Positions 44,490 to 57,000 are shown, counted from the first letter of the stretch. The stretch: 64,000 nucleotides of DNA from Lonicera japonica (GCA_021464415.1 JAKCWG010000856.1:186001-250000); one strand, 5' to 3'. Numbers and translations: made by a program. The notes: generated by a model from the letters alone, not told the origin.

Positions 44490-44890
44490 ATGTAAACCGG
44501 GAAAATATATATATATATATTTTTCAGAAACTCCCACAAACTGTTTTTTTTTCTTCCTCCCACAAACTGTTTTTTTTACCTTCCACAAACTGTTTTTTTT
44601 CAAAATAGTTTTTCCAGAAACCTTTTTTTTTCACAAACTGTTTTTTTTTAAAAAAACAGTTTTTCCTTTTCCTTTCTCAGAAACTGTTTTCTTGAAAAAA
44701 AAACAGTTTCCCCCCCCCCCCCCGAAACTGTTACAAAACAATTTTCCAGAAAATATTTTTTAAAACTGGTTTTTGAAAACCTGTATACCCAAGACTGTTT
44801 TTTTTCCCAAAAACTGTTTTCCCGTTTTCAGTTTTCAAAAAAAAAACAGAAACTAAAATCTTATTTCTGAAGCTGTCTAACAATTCGAAA
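44490..44890 (-). repeat. AACAGTTT-rich low-complexity leader
   Basis: Between Copia gag and LTR, the motif AAACTG with long T runs (plus strand) recurs about ten times, along with its complement AAAACAGTTT, a C run (about 44711-44722) and an AT dinucleotide run (44505-44520). The two orientations can pair into hairpins. I see no coding content. Confidence 0.7.
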
Positions 44891-45267
44891 ATGGCAAATT
44901 TATTCCCTTCACAAAAAAAATATTAGCAATAATTTCTTTGAAGATTGTTAGCGAAAACAAGAATAAATTAATAAAATGTAAGACGGAGTCTCGTGTTTCA
45001 CACGATCTCCTTAAAACAATTACGCCGCCTTCCGTGGTGCTTTCAGGTTTGCTACTGCGTTTGTCTCCTAGGATGAAATGGTGTAAAGAGTGTCTACCTT
45101 AGCACGTGGATGTCACTCACGTAATGAACTTATATGTGTATGAACTTTATCACCAAACGAAGCCAAACTAATAATAGAGAAGGAGAGAATTCGAGTAGAG
45201 ATAAGATTATTGTGCTGTGTACAATGAGGTCCCAAAGCCTTCAATTTATACAATAGGGAGAAGCCTT

Positions 45268-45918
45268 TGTATTAATTCATGCATTAATCAAAAATCATTT
45301 TTTAGTGTTAATTACAATAATTAAATAAAACCATTTTTTAAGATTTAATACGAATTAATACAAACGTTTTTGAATTTTTAAATCTCTCATGAAGAAAAAT
45401 TTAAATAATAAAAAACGGGTGTCATTAAAGAGATTAAATGGAGAAGAAGAAAAATAAACTAGCTCTAGGTGCAAAACTTGACCCCGCACGGCTGGTCATT
45501 TTCGGAGCGACATTCGTGTCCGCAGGTGCGGGCGCACACGAGCCAAGCTTGTGTCAGGCCAAATTCGGTCCGTGATTTGCACCTCCCCTGCGCTTGGGTG
45601 CACGAGAGAGAGCCTTATTTTTCTTAAAAGCTTATAAGCTAGTGAAAGGTTATCCTTTATAAACTTATAAATTTTTTACAAAATTCCAATGTGGGACTTA
45701 ACCTTTCCCATTCCATTTTCCATCTCAAATAGTTCACTTTGGGTGATAATTTCTCATTCACCCCATATCCGTTTTGAGCGTAAAAATATACAATCTTGAT
45801 GTACTCTCAGAGGAGAACATGAATTTATTACTTTCTTTCACAACCAAGTCTGAAATCCCATTTTAAAATTATCCTCAAAATGGCTCATAAATGACTTTAA
45901 TGTCTATTTTTTCCAACA
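45268..45918 (-). repeat. 5' LTR (U3 part) of the Copia element
   Basis: 651 bases, plus-strand end TTCCAACA at 45918. R-U5 should continue to the left beyond TATAAATTG (45244-45251), perhaps to about 44950, but its end cannot be fixed because no standard primer site is visible. Confidence 0.75.
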
Positions 45919-47196
45919 CATATATATATATATAGGTTGGGCTGACGTTGTGAATTTATATTTGCAGCAATGAAACTTCTCACTCCAAATTTTTTGGATC
46001 GAGACACGTGGTCCATTAACAGAGGCTGTAAGCCCCAATTAATGGCACCATCTCTACACTTTTGTGAACCAGCTTCTCCTCATTTTACTGTAAGGATCAT
46101 CACTCCTCTGGTATTACTAGGGGTGTTTTCTGTTTCAATCGAGATACAGATTGGGGTACCCCGAACACTTTCCAAACATGATATTTTGGTTTTGGTTTGG
46201 TTTCAGTTTCCATACCTTTGGAACCCAAACCCTCCCCAAATTATTTGGTTTCAGCCGGGTTCAGTTTCATTCGGTTTATTTTATTGCTAAAATTTTAGTT
46301 AATAAGTACACTAAAAATAAAAAAAAAACATCACTCAATCCCATAAACATAAAATTAAGGAAACCTCACTCTAATTGTCCCCAAATTTTTGTTTCATTTG
46401 TTTTATACAAAGTGATAAAAAGTTTCGCATAATCAATCACCAAATTCATATCAAAATAAAAAGATTTGCATAATCAATTACCAAATTCATATATAAAAAA
46501 AAGGCCAAGCTGATGATTTAAAAGAGATTTCCCTCATTTCTAAACTTTTTAAGCACCAACTTAATATTGTTGAGGAGATGGTGAAGATTAATTAGTCTAG
46601 TCACCAAAGAGAGAGCTAATGTAGCTTCTAATTAAAACAATTAATTCTCAAACCTTTGGATTGATTGGTTCTTTAGGTATCAAAGTTTGATAGCAAAAAA
46701 ATTAAATATTTTTTTCTTTTAACGTTTCAAATGCTACCGTTTTACTATATTTTTTAAGTTAGAGATCGGAGTATCCCAAAGGTTTGACAACCACGTCCAT
46801 GAATATCAAATTCATGATCAACTTGTTAAAAGTATAAAAAGGATACAATGGAATACAAGGACATGGAATAAAATTACTTTTACCCTCTACAACATTTATT
46901 ATTACGTACTATAATATATTCACTTCAAATCAATTATATCTTAATCGTAGAAGCATCACTTGAGCACGAAAATATGGTTTTATTATTTTCCTTGGAAAGT
47001 AAGCTGTAATGTTTTTCAATTATAAAAAGATATAAAATTTGGAAACCACTATAACAAAGACGGCTTTTGGCATCAAAATACAAGATCATTGAGATCTCAC
47101 CCTTAAACTTTGACGTATACCAATAATATTATCATCTAAAATTATTATTTTTCCTCATCTTCAAATCTTCAATTAAGTCATTGACATCCATACATG
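45919..47196. other. AT-rich spacer
   Basis: No gene. A TA run lies at about 45919-45934. At 46119-46290 a TAGGGGTGTTTTC start with repeated GGTTTGGTTTCAGTTT phrases looks like one end of a hAT-type MITE; the other end was not found. Confidence 0.5.
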
Positions 47197-47204
47197 GTAG
47201 AAAT

Positions 47205-48074
47205 TACAGGTAGTAATTCATGTTTTTGGGGCCAAGTTTGGGCTTGACATGATATGGCCAAAAAAAATACGACACGAAGTTATGTTATTTTCACAGAACA
47301 TGACTTACCTAAAACATGACATGCACGATTGTAAATTTTGGGTCCCAATAAGCTCACGTAGCGGAAAGTCATTAAATGGACAAATCCTTGACAAAGTAAG
47401 GGAATAAACTCACAATATATAAACAAAACACTCAAATTTTTATTAAAAGATAGTCTTCCCTAAACGATTACAATAAAATTATCTTATAAGAGGAGACAAA
47501 TACAAGAAAGGAAACAAATTCAAATTAAGTCGAAAAAACTGCCAAAAATAGAAAATCACTGAGATCATGGGATCCTGCTGTGTTGATGTTGGGGATCATG
47601 GGATCACGTGGAATCAACTAATTGCCAAATCAAGACCTTCCTTAAATAGCAAAAATGCAGATTTGAAGGCCTACACGAAGGAATTTGGCTAAAAAATGAC
47701 GTGTATCACCGCCAGAGGCTATGACTTGATTTCTTTAAGCTGTTTCAGGTCAAATTAGCCAACCCCCACGCAATTATGTCTTACAACTTTTTGGGCCAGG
47801 TGGGCTTACGACGATCCAGTCTAGTCAGGTACATATCTACTATCTGTTCTACATCATAAACACGTTAGAAGACGAGTGGAAATGATGACTTTTTCTTAGA
47901 CACGATTGAACAATATAGCTCAAATTTCCTATCAATTTCGTTGCAGAATTTAGGGACAAACAAAACATGATTTCGTGTTAAAAGTTCTAGACACAAATAG
48001 GACTTACACGGACACAAATTTTTGGATTAATTTCTTATCGTTTTATAGTGCTAGTTTCAAAATTCCCACCCCTG
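47205..48074. mobile_element. hAT-like MITE
   Basis: The right end, reverse complemented, is CAGGGGTGGGAATTTTG; the left end is CAGGTAGTAATTCATG (47207 on). GTAGAAAT occurs at 47197-47204 and 48075-48082, the 8 bases expected of a hAT duplication, although two bases (TA) intervene on the left. The interior has phrases like GACACGAAGTTATG, common in such elements. No transposase. Confidence 0.55.
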
Positions 48075-48722
48075 GTAGAAATGAGTCAAGAGTTTAAATC
48101 ACATCAATATAATTCACCAAGGAAATTTAACCCTCATTCTGAGTTTGGTGAATCGCTTTATTGAATAATGACATAGACTATTGTTATATACGAAAATAGA
48201 GTTAAAATACGCAAGAAAATCAAATACCTTATCCAATAGTTCCCAATATATGATTAACAACAATCACACAATACTGCTAATTCGATTAACAGGGAAAATA
48301 ATACAACATCTGAAACTTGTAAATAAGTGCAGAGACAATTTTAAAGAAATCAAAACATGTGCACACACATATACATATTTATTAAGACATGTTTTAAGGT
48401 CAAAGATTTTTTTTTCAAACAACAAACCACTAGCTACTAAAATATTTGTTCTGGACCATCTACGAATTAATGCAGTGACTTGAATTTTGAAGCCAGACAC
48501 CTTTTGGTTGGAAAGATGCACATGTCAATTAGAGATGATAATTAAAAATTAATTCCATATGCAGCACTAAAACTAAGAATCTAGATATACAAGGAAAACG
48601 TACCCTAGTTACAAATTCATATGTACATGTTTAATTGTTGCTGTGCTGATTCCAGAATGAGCGAGCAGAGAGAATAAATGGGAATTTTTGGATTCGAGTC
48701 ACTTCACATAAATATCAGAAAT
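48075..48722. other. 3' flank of the NBS-LRR pseudogene
   Basis: I see no gene. It probably contains the former 3' untranslated region of the resistance gene. Confidence 0.5.
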
Positions 48723-49045
48723 CTAAAATATCCAAGGCCAATGTTCACCCGTTTCCCTTTTGCATTTTCTACTCAGGGTCTCAGAACAGTTTTTGATATG
48801 CAATAGTCGCAGTGTCGTAAGCTGATGCATCTCTAACGATAAAGATTCCAAAAGCATACAATTTATTAGTTGGAGTTTTGTGATAGATGTACAGCTCTGC
48901 AACCACTCTGGTAAGATTTCAAAAGAATGGCAATCCTTGATTCTTATGTAGTTTATAGTTGCAGTAGCGTTTTCAAATACACGAGGTATCTCCTTTAATT
49001 TTGGTATATCCCAAAGTGCTAGAGACAAGAATCCTCTTGGCAATT

Positions 49046-50256
49046 TGTGAGAATCCGGACCCGCGACCCGAGAAGGAGAAAAGAGTCCTCGTTCTCGGTT
49101 TTTCTTAAAAAAAACGTGTTTTGTAGAGTCGTCAGTTTGTTTTACGAGAAAACAAACAAAAGATCATACGAAGGACAATTCAAAAATGAATTATCCTTCA
49201 TACGTTTGAGACTAGAAATTTATTTTGAAAATTTACTTTGCTAGGGTTCGGGAACTACGTTACGAATTGGGAAGGTGTTAGGCACCCAATTCGCCCTTTC
49301 GGTCTCTTAATGGATCATGTATTTAATTCGTATTTTAGATATCTTGCAAGTAGTTTGGATAGTTTTCAGAATAGTCTTTTCCGGATAAACTTGATTTAAA
49401 ACGGTATTTTGAAATCGGACTCGAGCTTTGCGAGCGCCTACGTATTCATTCGTAGAATGAAATCAGAGTCTCGTAGTTCCTTTCTTTTGGAAACTGTTTT
49501 TGTATTTTTGTTTGTTTTGAAAACGTGTCAAAACGAATTTTTAGGTTTCTTGTAAAACTTAGAAAGGACTTGTTTTGAAAGCAATGAACTTCTTTGCAAG
49601 TTATCTAATTTTCTGTATTAAAAGTGAAATTAAATGCAGTACTGAAATTAAGGATTTGGTAGAAAGTTATACCTGCTGCGCTTGAAGAAGATAGGAGGGC
49701 TTTGCCTTGACTTTCTTCTCTCTCTAGAGCTTTCTCTCTCTAGAGCTTTCTCTCACTAGCCTTCTCTCTCAGAATTTCTCTAAAAATGACTTTCTAGAGA
49801 CTTTGACAAAGCTCCTACTTACCAAAAATACTATTCAATGTTGATGATCCCAAAATGGGAGCCCAAGGGTCCTATTTATAGCAAAAATCCCGCCAAAAAC
49901 GCTCCAAAAGAGGCCAACCGCAGGGGTAGCCGCATGGGGTGCGGCTGGGGCGTGCGACAGGGGTGTGCCAGCCGTACGGTTGGCAGGTAGCCGTACGGTT
50001 GGGCATGCGGCTAGGGGGTGCGGTTAGCATGTGCCAACCGTACGGTTGGCAGGTAGCCGTACGGTTGGGCGTGGATTGGGGTGTTCACACGATCCCCGTC
50101 CTAGCAAGCGAACATGCAACAAGGGTTATCTTAGACTCCCAACGCGTCCAAAACTGGAGTCTTTCCTATCAGTCTTTCTACATGCATGATGATTAAATGT
50201 AGGATGCTTAAAGAAAATCAGTATTCGCACGAGAGTCGTGGATTGGGGTGTTCACA
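49046..50256 (-). mobile_element. Solo LTR of the nested Gypsy family inside the NBS-LRR gene
   Basis: Ends TGTGAGAATCC and TTCACA; aligned along its length with 15439-16601 and 23611-24777 but more diverged. CAATT flanks both sides (49041-49045, 50257-50261). It contains CCAACCGTACGGTTGG (50034-50049) and a copy of the LTR terminus GGATTGGGGTGTTCACAC in its interior (about 50073-50090), which the other copies lack. No internal element sequence remains, so it formed by LTR-LTR recombination. Confidence 0.95.
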
Positions 50257-51412
50257 CAATTGCGTCGTTGTGTCTTCTTTTGCTAACAAATTAAGGTTTT
50301 CACAATTTCCAATCCATAGTGCCTAAAGGGAAGTCAGATACTTCATACTTTTAGTTGGGAGACAAGTTAGACTTGGGCATTTACAAATCATTAGATGACG
50401 AAGAGCAATGAAGTTTTTCATTCCCCCCAACAATGATTCAAGATGATCACAATTCTCAATCGACAAAAATTGAAGAGATCTTAAGCCGTCAGCATGTCCC
50501 TTCTTGGGAAAACTCGTCATTTTTAAAGTTAGAAATAAAGTTATAAGGCTTGACAGATTACCAAAGTCCTTAGGCAAATCTTGAAGCATCACACAACCAC
50601 GTAGACAAAGCTTTTGTAAATTCACCAAGTTACAAATGGTGTTAGGGACTGCTTTAATGTTAATATTACTTTTGAGGTACGGTTCAAATACCTGAGATGC
50701 TTCAGCGTACCAACAGAACTTGGCAACTCTTGAAACTCTGATCCACATAAGCTTAGGATGCGTAAGCAGTTGAGGGCCTTTATCAGAGTATCAATAAATG
50801 TTTTGCTGATAGGGCCAACTATAAAATAAAAAGAAAACGACCGCACCTTATTTAGTTTGAGTAGAAAATGAGGGAATTCGTTAACCTCTAACGTCGATAT
50901 AGAAAATAGTAGATAAGGAGTTCCTTCAAAAATGTTCCTTGTTTCATAATTCATATGTGAAACCTCTTTACCTGCTACTAATAGCGCAAGATCATGTACC
51001 AAATCATGCATTTTAACTTTGATTAATGCATTGTCAAAAGACAGAGCCTCGCATTGGAAAAAGGACCGCGACAGTAATTCATGGAAATACTGATTCCCAA
51101 TATCATATAATTGCAGGCTACCATCAGATGATTGTATGAATCCTTGTGCCATCCATTAGTGGATCATATATAAATTGCTAATTTCGATATCCTTCGGGAA
51201 TCTGGCGTAATAAGCAAAGCATTGCTTTATATGGAGTGGCATTTCATCGTAGACTACCTTCAATATCTGCAAAACGTCATTCTTGTTATGCTGAATTTTC
51301 CATATATCATTATCCCTAATATAATGCCATTCTCGCTCGTCCCTCTTTGTGTAAAGTAAGCTCCTTAGACTTTTTACAGTAAGAGGAAGTTTGCCACACT
51401 TTATCACGATTG

Positions 51413-51428
51413 CCCCCCCCCCCCCCCC
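51413..51428. repeat. Run of 16 C
   Basis: Sits inside the former NBS domain before the GLPL-type motif. It shifts the frame and marks lost or slipped coding sequence. C runs of similar length occur at 52835-52848 and 44711-44722. Confidence 0.8.
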
Positions 51429-52576
51429 AATCTCTACGAGCTTCGAATACTGTTTTTCTTATCCTTCTTTAAATGCATATTTGACAAATATGGACATGCA
51501 TTTATCATTTGAAAGGCCTTTTAACTCATAAGGTTCCAATGTGCCCATAATTTTCGTAGTAGTTTTCTTATGTGTAGTTATGACAATTTTACTCCCATGG
51601 CAACCACAATTCAACAAATCCTTCAACTCCACCCACTTTTTTTGATCTTCATTCCACATGTCGTCAAGGATGAGCAATAAATTTTTTTTAATCCAAAGAA
51701 ATACAAAGACAGGCTTGCAATCGGTTGAGATCTAAGTGAGCAAGATCAGCCCTTGTGGCACTTTCATTATTTTCTCAATAACCTTTTTTAGATCAAAGTC
51801 TTCTAAAACACAAATCCAAAGCCTTATTTCAAAATTTAAAGTAATTACATCATCATTGTAAACCAATTTGGCAAGCGTGGTTTTCTCGAGCCCCCTAGTC
51901 CAGCTATAGGAAGAATAGTGATATTCTCATTAGTGTTGCTAGAAGTAAACGAGCTAGAGTTGCTTAACATAAACTTTACTATTCTGTTTATATCGAGGTC
52001 TCTTCCGATAACATCAGATGCATATACGAAAGAATGGGTTTGCTCCCTTAATGGGTACACCACTAGGCTGTCGGGGGCACATTTAACGAGCTCAAATTGT
52101 TTCCTATCAGCATCAATATCTTCCAATTTTCTCCTTATCTTCTATAATTTATGACTCATAGTGATACGAAGGGCAGGTGAATAGGAGCTTGAAAAGAATT
52201 TTTTTGCCTCTTTCCGCTTGCTTCCTTTGATCACAACTTTCCGTCGCAAATCTTCAGTCATAAAATCGTCAAGTACGTTGTCAAGATCATAAAGAAAATC
52301 TTGAAGCTTTTCAAGCCAGTCCTCCACTTGTCGGCTCTTCTTCCTTTGTTCAGAAGCATCTAGAAAAACAGCTTTGATTGCAGATACGGTAAGTTAGAGT
52401 CTTTTTAAATCTTTTTTCTCATCCCATAGTAATCCAATCTCACGAAATGTGAGAGTGGTTAACTTGCCCAAGATTTGTCTAGCAGTTTGAAAGACAAATG
52501 ATTATGCCAGGTTGCATGGAACAAAATTGGGAGAAAAAGTGGTTACAGTGAAAGGAAATTTGAGAGGACTTGACTG

Positions 52577-54049
52577 TGTTAAGATTATAGAGAAGAGAGA
52601 AATATTATTGAACTGATTGTGTGAATTGATTGTATTGAATTGAATATTACATAAAGGGAGAGCTCAATTTATAGGGCTTTTCAAGATAAGGAAAAGAAAA
52701 TAACTTTAGCCTAACTTTTCTATACGATAAGGAAATAAAAGAAATAACTTGAAAGAAAAGAAATAACTTGTGAAAGGAAATAATAAGAATAGGGAAAGAA
52801 AATAAAATAAAGAAAATAAGTGAAATTTAACAACCCCCCCCCCCCCCCTAAAACTCAAGAAGGCTTGAAAAGCATTATGAGTTTGGACACCAAAAAAGAG
52901 AAACCGAGAAGTAACGTGAGTTGAGAAATTATAGTAAAAAACAAGCGGGGTAGACAAACTAGTACGTAGGTGAATGAGGCAAGCTAGCTGACGAGGATGA
53001 CTAAGTCTTTGAGAATTCCTACTGGTAGAGCTGACGAGGATGACTAGGTCTAGTGTAGAACATCCGGATAGAAAGACTGGGTAGAAAATCTAAAATAGAA
53101 AATCTGAATATAACATCTTGGTAGAAAATCGGGAATAGAAAATCTGGGTAGAAAAACTGGATAAAAAAATTTGGGTAGAACATCTGAGTAGAAAATCTGG
53201 ATAGAAAAAACTGGAATAGAAAATCTGAGTAGAAATTGGAGAAACTGGATTTGAATATAAATAGAAAATTTGAGTAGAACTGGAATAGAAAATCCGAGTA
53301 GAAACTGGATTAGAAAATCTGAGTATTTAACACCCTCCCTCACGTGCAACCCCATACTCGCACGTGGAGAGTAGACGGGAACATGATTACATAGAATAGA
53401 CAAATTTTGGATTAACGGATGGGGGATGGAAGCTTAAATCTTGGACCTCCCAAAAAACCATGCTCTGAGTTTGAAAATAGATGATGGAAAAAGAAAAAAA
53501 AATGGTGGGCAGTGGGTTTGGATGTAAAAAAAACAAAAAAAAAAAGAGTAAATTTAGACGGTGTGCGGTGCAGCTAATGGATTTTGGATGAGCGGACCAC
53601 ATTTAGGTTTGGTTGGATTTCAAATAATATTGATTAGCAGTAATGGTGTTTGGGCTACGACGATGGCGGGTGACAGGAAGACTGCTAGATGATGTGATGG
53701 GTGACATCGAGGTTTGGTTTTCCGGCGGACAACGATATACATTGCCTGCCGGTGAATGAAAAAGCGTGAGGATCGATCTTACACTTCTGATACCATGTTA
53801 AGATTATAGAGAAGAGAGAAATATTATTGAACTGATTGTGCGAATTGATTGTATCGAATTGAATATTACATAAAGGGAGAGCTCTATTTATAGAGCTTTA
53901 CAAGATCAGGAAAAGAAAATAACTTTAGCCTAACTTTGCTATACAATAAGGAAAGAAAAGAAATAACTTGAAAGAAAAAAAAAATTGTGAAAGGAAATAA
54001 TAAGAATAAGGAAAGAAAATAAAACAAAGAAAATAAATGAAATTTAGCA
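52577..54049 (-). mobile_element. Short non-autonomous Copia-type LTR element
   Basis: LTRs 52577-52832 (3') and 53796-54049 (5'), each about 255 bases, TGTTAAGATTATAG to TTA(A/G)CA. The primer site on the minus strand is TGGTATCAGA (plus 53786-53795), the tRNA-iMet type of Copia elements. The purine tract beside the 3' LTR is a G run. GACTG flanks both sides (52572-52576, 54050-54054). The 963-base interior has no pol. It holds imperfect repeats of a GGGTAGAAAATCTGG type (53050-53320) and CTCCCTCACGTGC. It landed directly upstream of the NBS-LRR coding start. Confidence 0.92.
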
Positions 54050-54054
54050 GACTG

Positions 54055-57000
54055 CAGTTTCACAGTGGGGAGATAAACAACAATAACAATTATCGGATAT
54101 TGATTTAGTTTGAATGTTATTGTTTTCAGAATAAACTATTGCACAGAGCCAATTTAGCTTCAAAATCAATTTAACATATATTGACTTCAAAATAAAATTT
54201 GCATTGTACTTCAAACTCAATTTTGCTTTCACTTTCAAGCCAGAGCAGTGACTTAGACTTCTCATTTTACACTAAGCATGAATGTTAAATAATGCGTTAT
54301 ATATACATATATATATATTGCAACTAGAGAAAAATGAATTAATTGAATGATTCAACCAACATAACTTGTTTGTAGATAAACAAAAGACAACTATGTATCT
54401 CCTCAGCTACTAACATGGGGTTGTATGAGTATGTGTTGGCTTTTTCAAAACCACACAATTACGCCACACGCGATGCGTGAGGGCATACACTTTTTTATGC
54501 ACATGAATATTTAATTTAAAATAGAAATTAATTAATGGACGTTGAGTAGTGCAGCAGTAATGTATCTTCCCTTTTAACCCTAGAGGTCAAGACCAGGTTC
54601 AGGCTCGGAAATAATCATTTAATTTAATAGTAAAATGCAAGGACAAAAATTATAAGTACGCACAATATTTTATATACATTCATAAAAACATTGTTCTGCC
54701 TTCAAACAATATCATCGCTATGATCTCTAAGTGAGTGAATATGTTCGGGTGGTAAAGGATCCTGCCCAAACATACAGATCTCGTAGGTTTGAGTCTCACT
54801 CGATTAATACGAATACAACATATATGTATCTCTTCTATTTTATGCAATTGTTAATTATTAAATATTAATTGAGTTGGTGGGAGGAAAATATATAAAAAAA
54901 ATTCCAAAATAAAATTGTGCTCTTCTTCAAAGTCAATTTATCTTTCACCTTCAAGCCATAGCAATGGGTTAGACTTCTCATTTTACAATAAGCATAAATG
55001 CTACATATATAATGCTTTAATTAATTAGTAGAAATTTGCTAGGCAATTGTGGCAATATATTGTGCTTGGAGCATGACGTACAAATATATATATGGACAAA
55101 TACAATGCTCTGGCAATAGAAATTGCCGTTTGCTAACTCATCAAAACTTATCGGTCAATATTATATTTGTAGCTGCTTAGAATATCTTTTTACATCTAGA
55201 GAAAAATAAATAAATTTAATAATTCAAACAACACAACTTCTTTATGAAGAAATATAAATAAATTGAATGATTCAAACCTGTAGCCATTGTATAATTAATT
55301 TCTGAAGTAAATGAACATAATTGATTGTTGTGTTTAATATTCCGTGGAATCAAGTAGACATGTAGGGCAACAATATTTAAATTTTCCGTCATAAGTGGTG
55401 TTTGATTGCTGTTTAATATTTCCGTGGAATTAATTTTCATTCTCTCATTTCCCATTCAATTAAAACCTCCACTCCCTCAGTTAAATATTTGCTTTGGCGC
55501 GTAATTGCTATTGTCAAAGCAAAAATTACTATTGTTAGAATAATGTAAAAGCATATATATGCACACACTGCTCTAACAAAAGATATTCTAGTCTAGCAAT
55601 AATGATTGCCTTTGCTTTGAGTGTGAAGTAGTTCATTGAATATAGTTAAATTCTTTTGCATATAAGTTATCAAAAATACCCTAAAAACCAAATAAGTCAA
55701 AACAAGTGGGAGGTGTATAGCATAGCAATGTGAATTTAGTCAAAATACCATGTAGAAAAAACTGAAAAAGCTGTACAGGAGAGGTCCATACCTTACTCTA
55801 ATCCTTCTATGTATAATGAAACATGCGGATCTCATTTGTGACGAGCTCGCCCACTCTTTGGTTCACATTGTTAACCTTAAATATTTCCAATGTTGATCCT
55901 AGCACACTCATGTTGTTGCACCCACTCGGCAAAATATTCCCAATACCTTCCGGTTTATTTCAATATAATAATGATGATACAATGTTTCGTATTAAGCCCC
56001 GAGCTATAATGTTTTTGAGTTTTTCTCAAGGGTGCTGAAAGAAGTACCCTTATTTTAATTCACCTTTTAATAATCTTTTTATAGTTACCCATTTTTTATT
56101 TTTTATTTACATGAGCAATCCTGGTATAAAAAATAAAATAAAATAAAATTCACTAGATGAGAGGTGAGAACTTTCTTCACTAAAAATCTATATATGGTGG
56201 CCATAACTTTCTTTGATATACCGGTGCGGAACATGGCGTTACATGTTGCTAACTCATTTCTAAATATAATTTTTCTAATAACAAGTAAATTTTCTCGCAA
56301 TATATTTTAATTAAATATTTTATATATTTTTATAAAAACAATGTTCTGCCTTCAGACAATATCATCGCTATGATCTCTAAGTAAGTGGAGATGTTCGGAT
56401 GGTAAAGGATCCTGCCCGAACATTCTCACTCAATTAATAAAAATAGAGCAAATATGTATATATCCGTTCTTTTTTATGCAATTGTTTGGAAGTTTCAAAA
56501 AATCAAAAACTTGGAGGTTTCACAAGGGGGATGAACAAGAATAATTATTAAATATTAATTGAGTTGGCGAGAATAAATAATTTTTTATTTTTTATTTAAA
56601 AAAAAAAATGTGCTCTTCTTCAAAGTCAATTCATCTCTCGCGGTCAGGCCAGAGCAGTGGGTTAGACTTCTCATTTTACACTAATTTTTAGAAATTAGTG
56701 TAAAATAAATAAATTGAATGATTCAAACAATGCATTAATTAATTTTTAGATCAACTGTAACAATGTATTGTGGTTGAAGTATAATTGTACAAACATATAT
56801 ATATGCACGTGCACTGCTCTGGTAATAGCACTTGCCACTTGCGCGCTAACACATCAAAACTTTACGGTCAATTGTATATACGTAGTTGTTCAGTATACAT
56901 TTTAACAACTACAGAAAAATAAATAAATTGAATGATTCAAACAATAGAACTTGTTTATGAAGAAATGTAGGAGACCAAGTATCACCTAAACGACGATCAC

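Larger units (their letters stand above)
39222..45918 (-). mobile_element. Ty1/Copia element, decayed
   Basis: Minus-strand element with gag, protease, integrase, RT, RNase H in the Copia order. Direct repeats at 39222-39873 and 45268-45918 are highly similar; each begins on the minus strand with TGTTG.AAAAAATAGACATT. A GGGGAAT purine patch precedes the left one, as expected for a 3' LTR. The shared part stops just before the TATAAATTG box of the right copy (plus 45244-45251), so the 3' LTR lacks R-U5, or the left flank was rearranged. No clear target duplication and no tRNA-Met primer site were found. Confidence 0.85.
48723..52520 (-). pseudogene. CC-NBS-LRR disease-resistance gene, multiply disabled
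   Basis: Intracellular immune receptor of the RGA type. Order on the minus strand: coiled-coil (Rx_N) with TVSAIKAVFLDASEQRKK and WLEKLQDFLYDLDNVLDDFM (about 52150-52520); P-loop GLGG then, after a one-base frameshift, EKTTLAKLVYNDD (Gly to Glu); kinase-2 LLILDDMWNED and GSKIVITTHKK; CGKLPLTVKSL; CFAYYARFPKD; then IH, a stop (51157), WMAQGFI; MHDLVHDLALLV intact; LRRs to about 50323. A solo LTR splits the LRRs, which resume at 49043-48723 and end in CKRETGEHWPW. Further damage: a stop in the coiled coil, a frameshift near 51760, and a run of 16 C at 51413-51428. A short Copia-type element sits just upstream. Confidence 0.92.

Noticed and set aside
44420..45260. Standard Copia primer site TGGTATCAGA for the 6.7 kb Copia element
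   Set aside because: Not found; the nearest similar string overlaps the gag start codon and does not match tRNA-iMet.
46119..48074. One large hAT element from TAGGGGTG to CACCCCTG
   Set aside because: The 8-base flanks match at only about five positions. A shorter element starting at 47205 explains the right end better.
52706..53602. Minus-strand frames rich in Phe/Ile/Leu
   Set aside because: They lie within the LTR and the TAGAAAATCTGG repeats of the short Copia-type element and are low-complexity.
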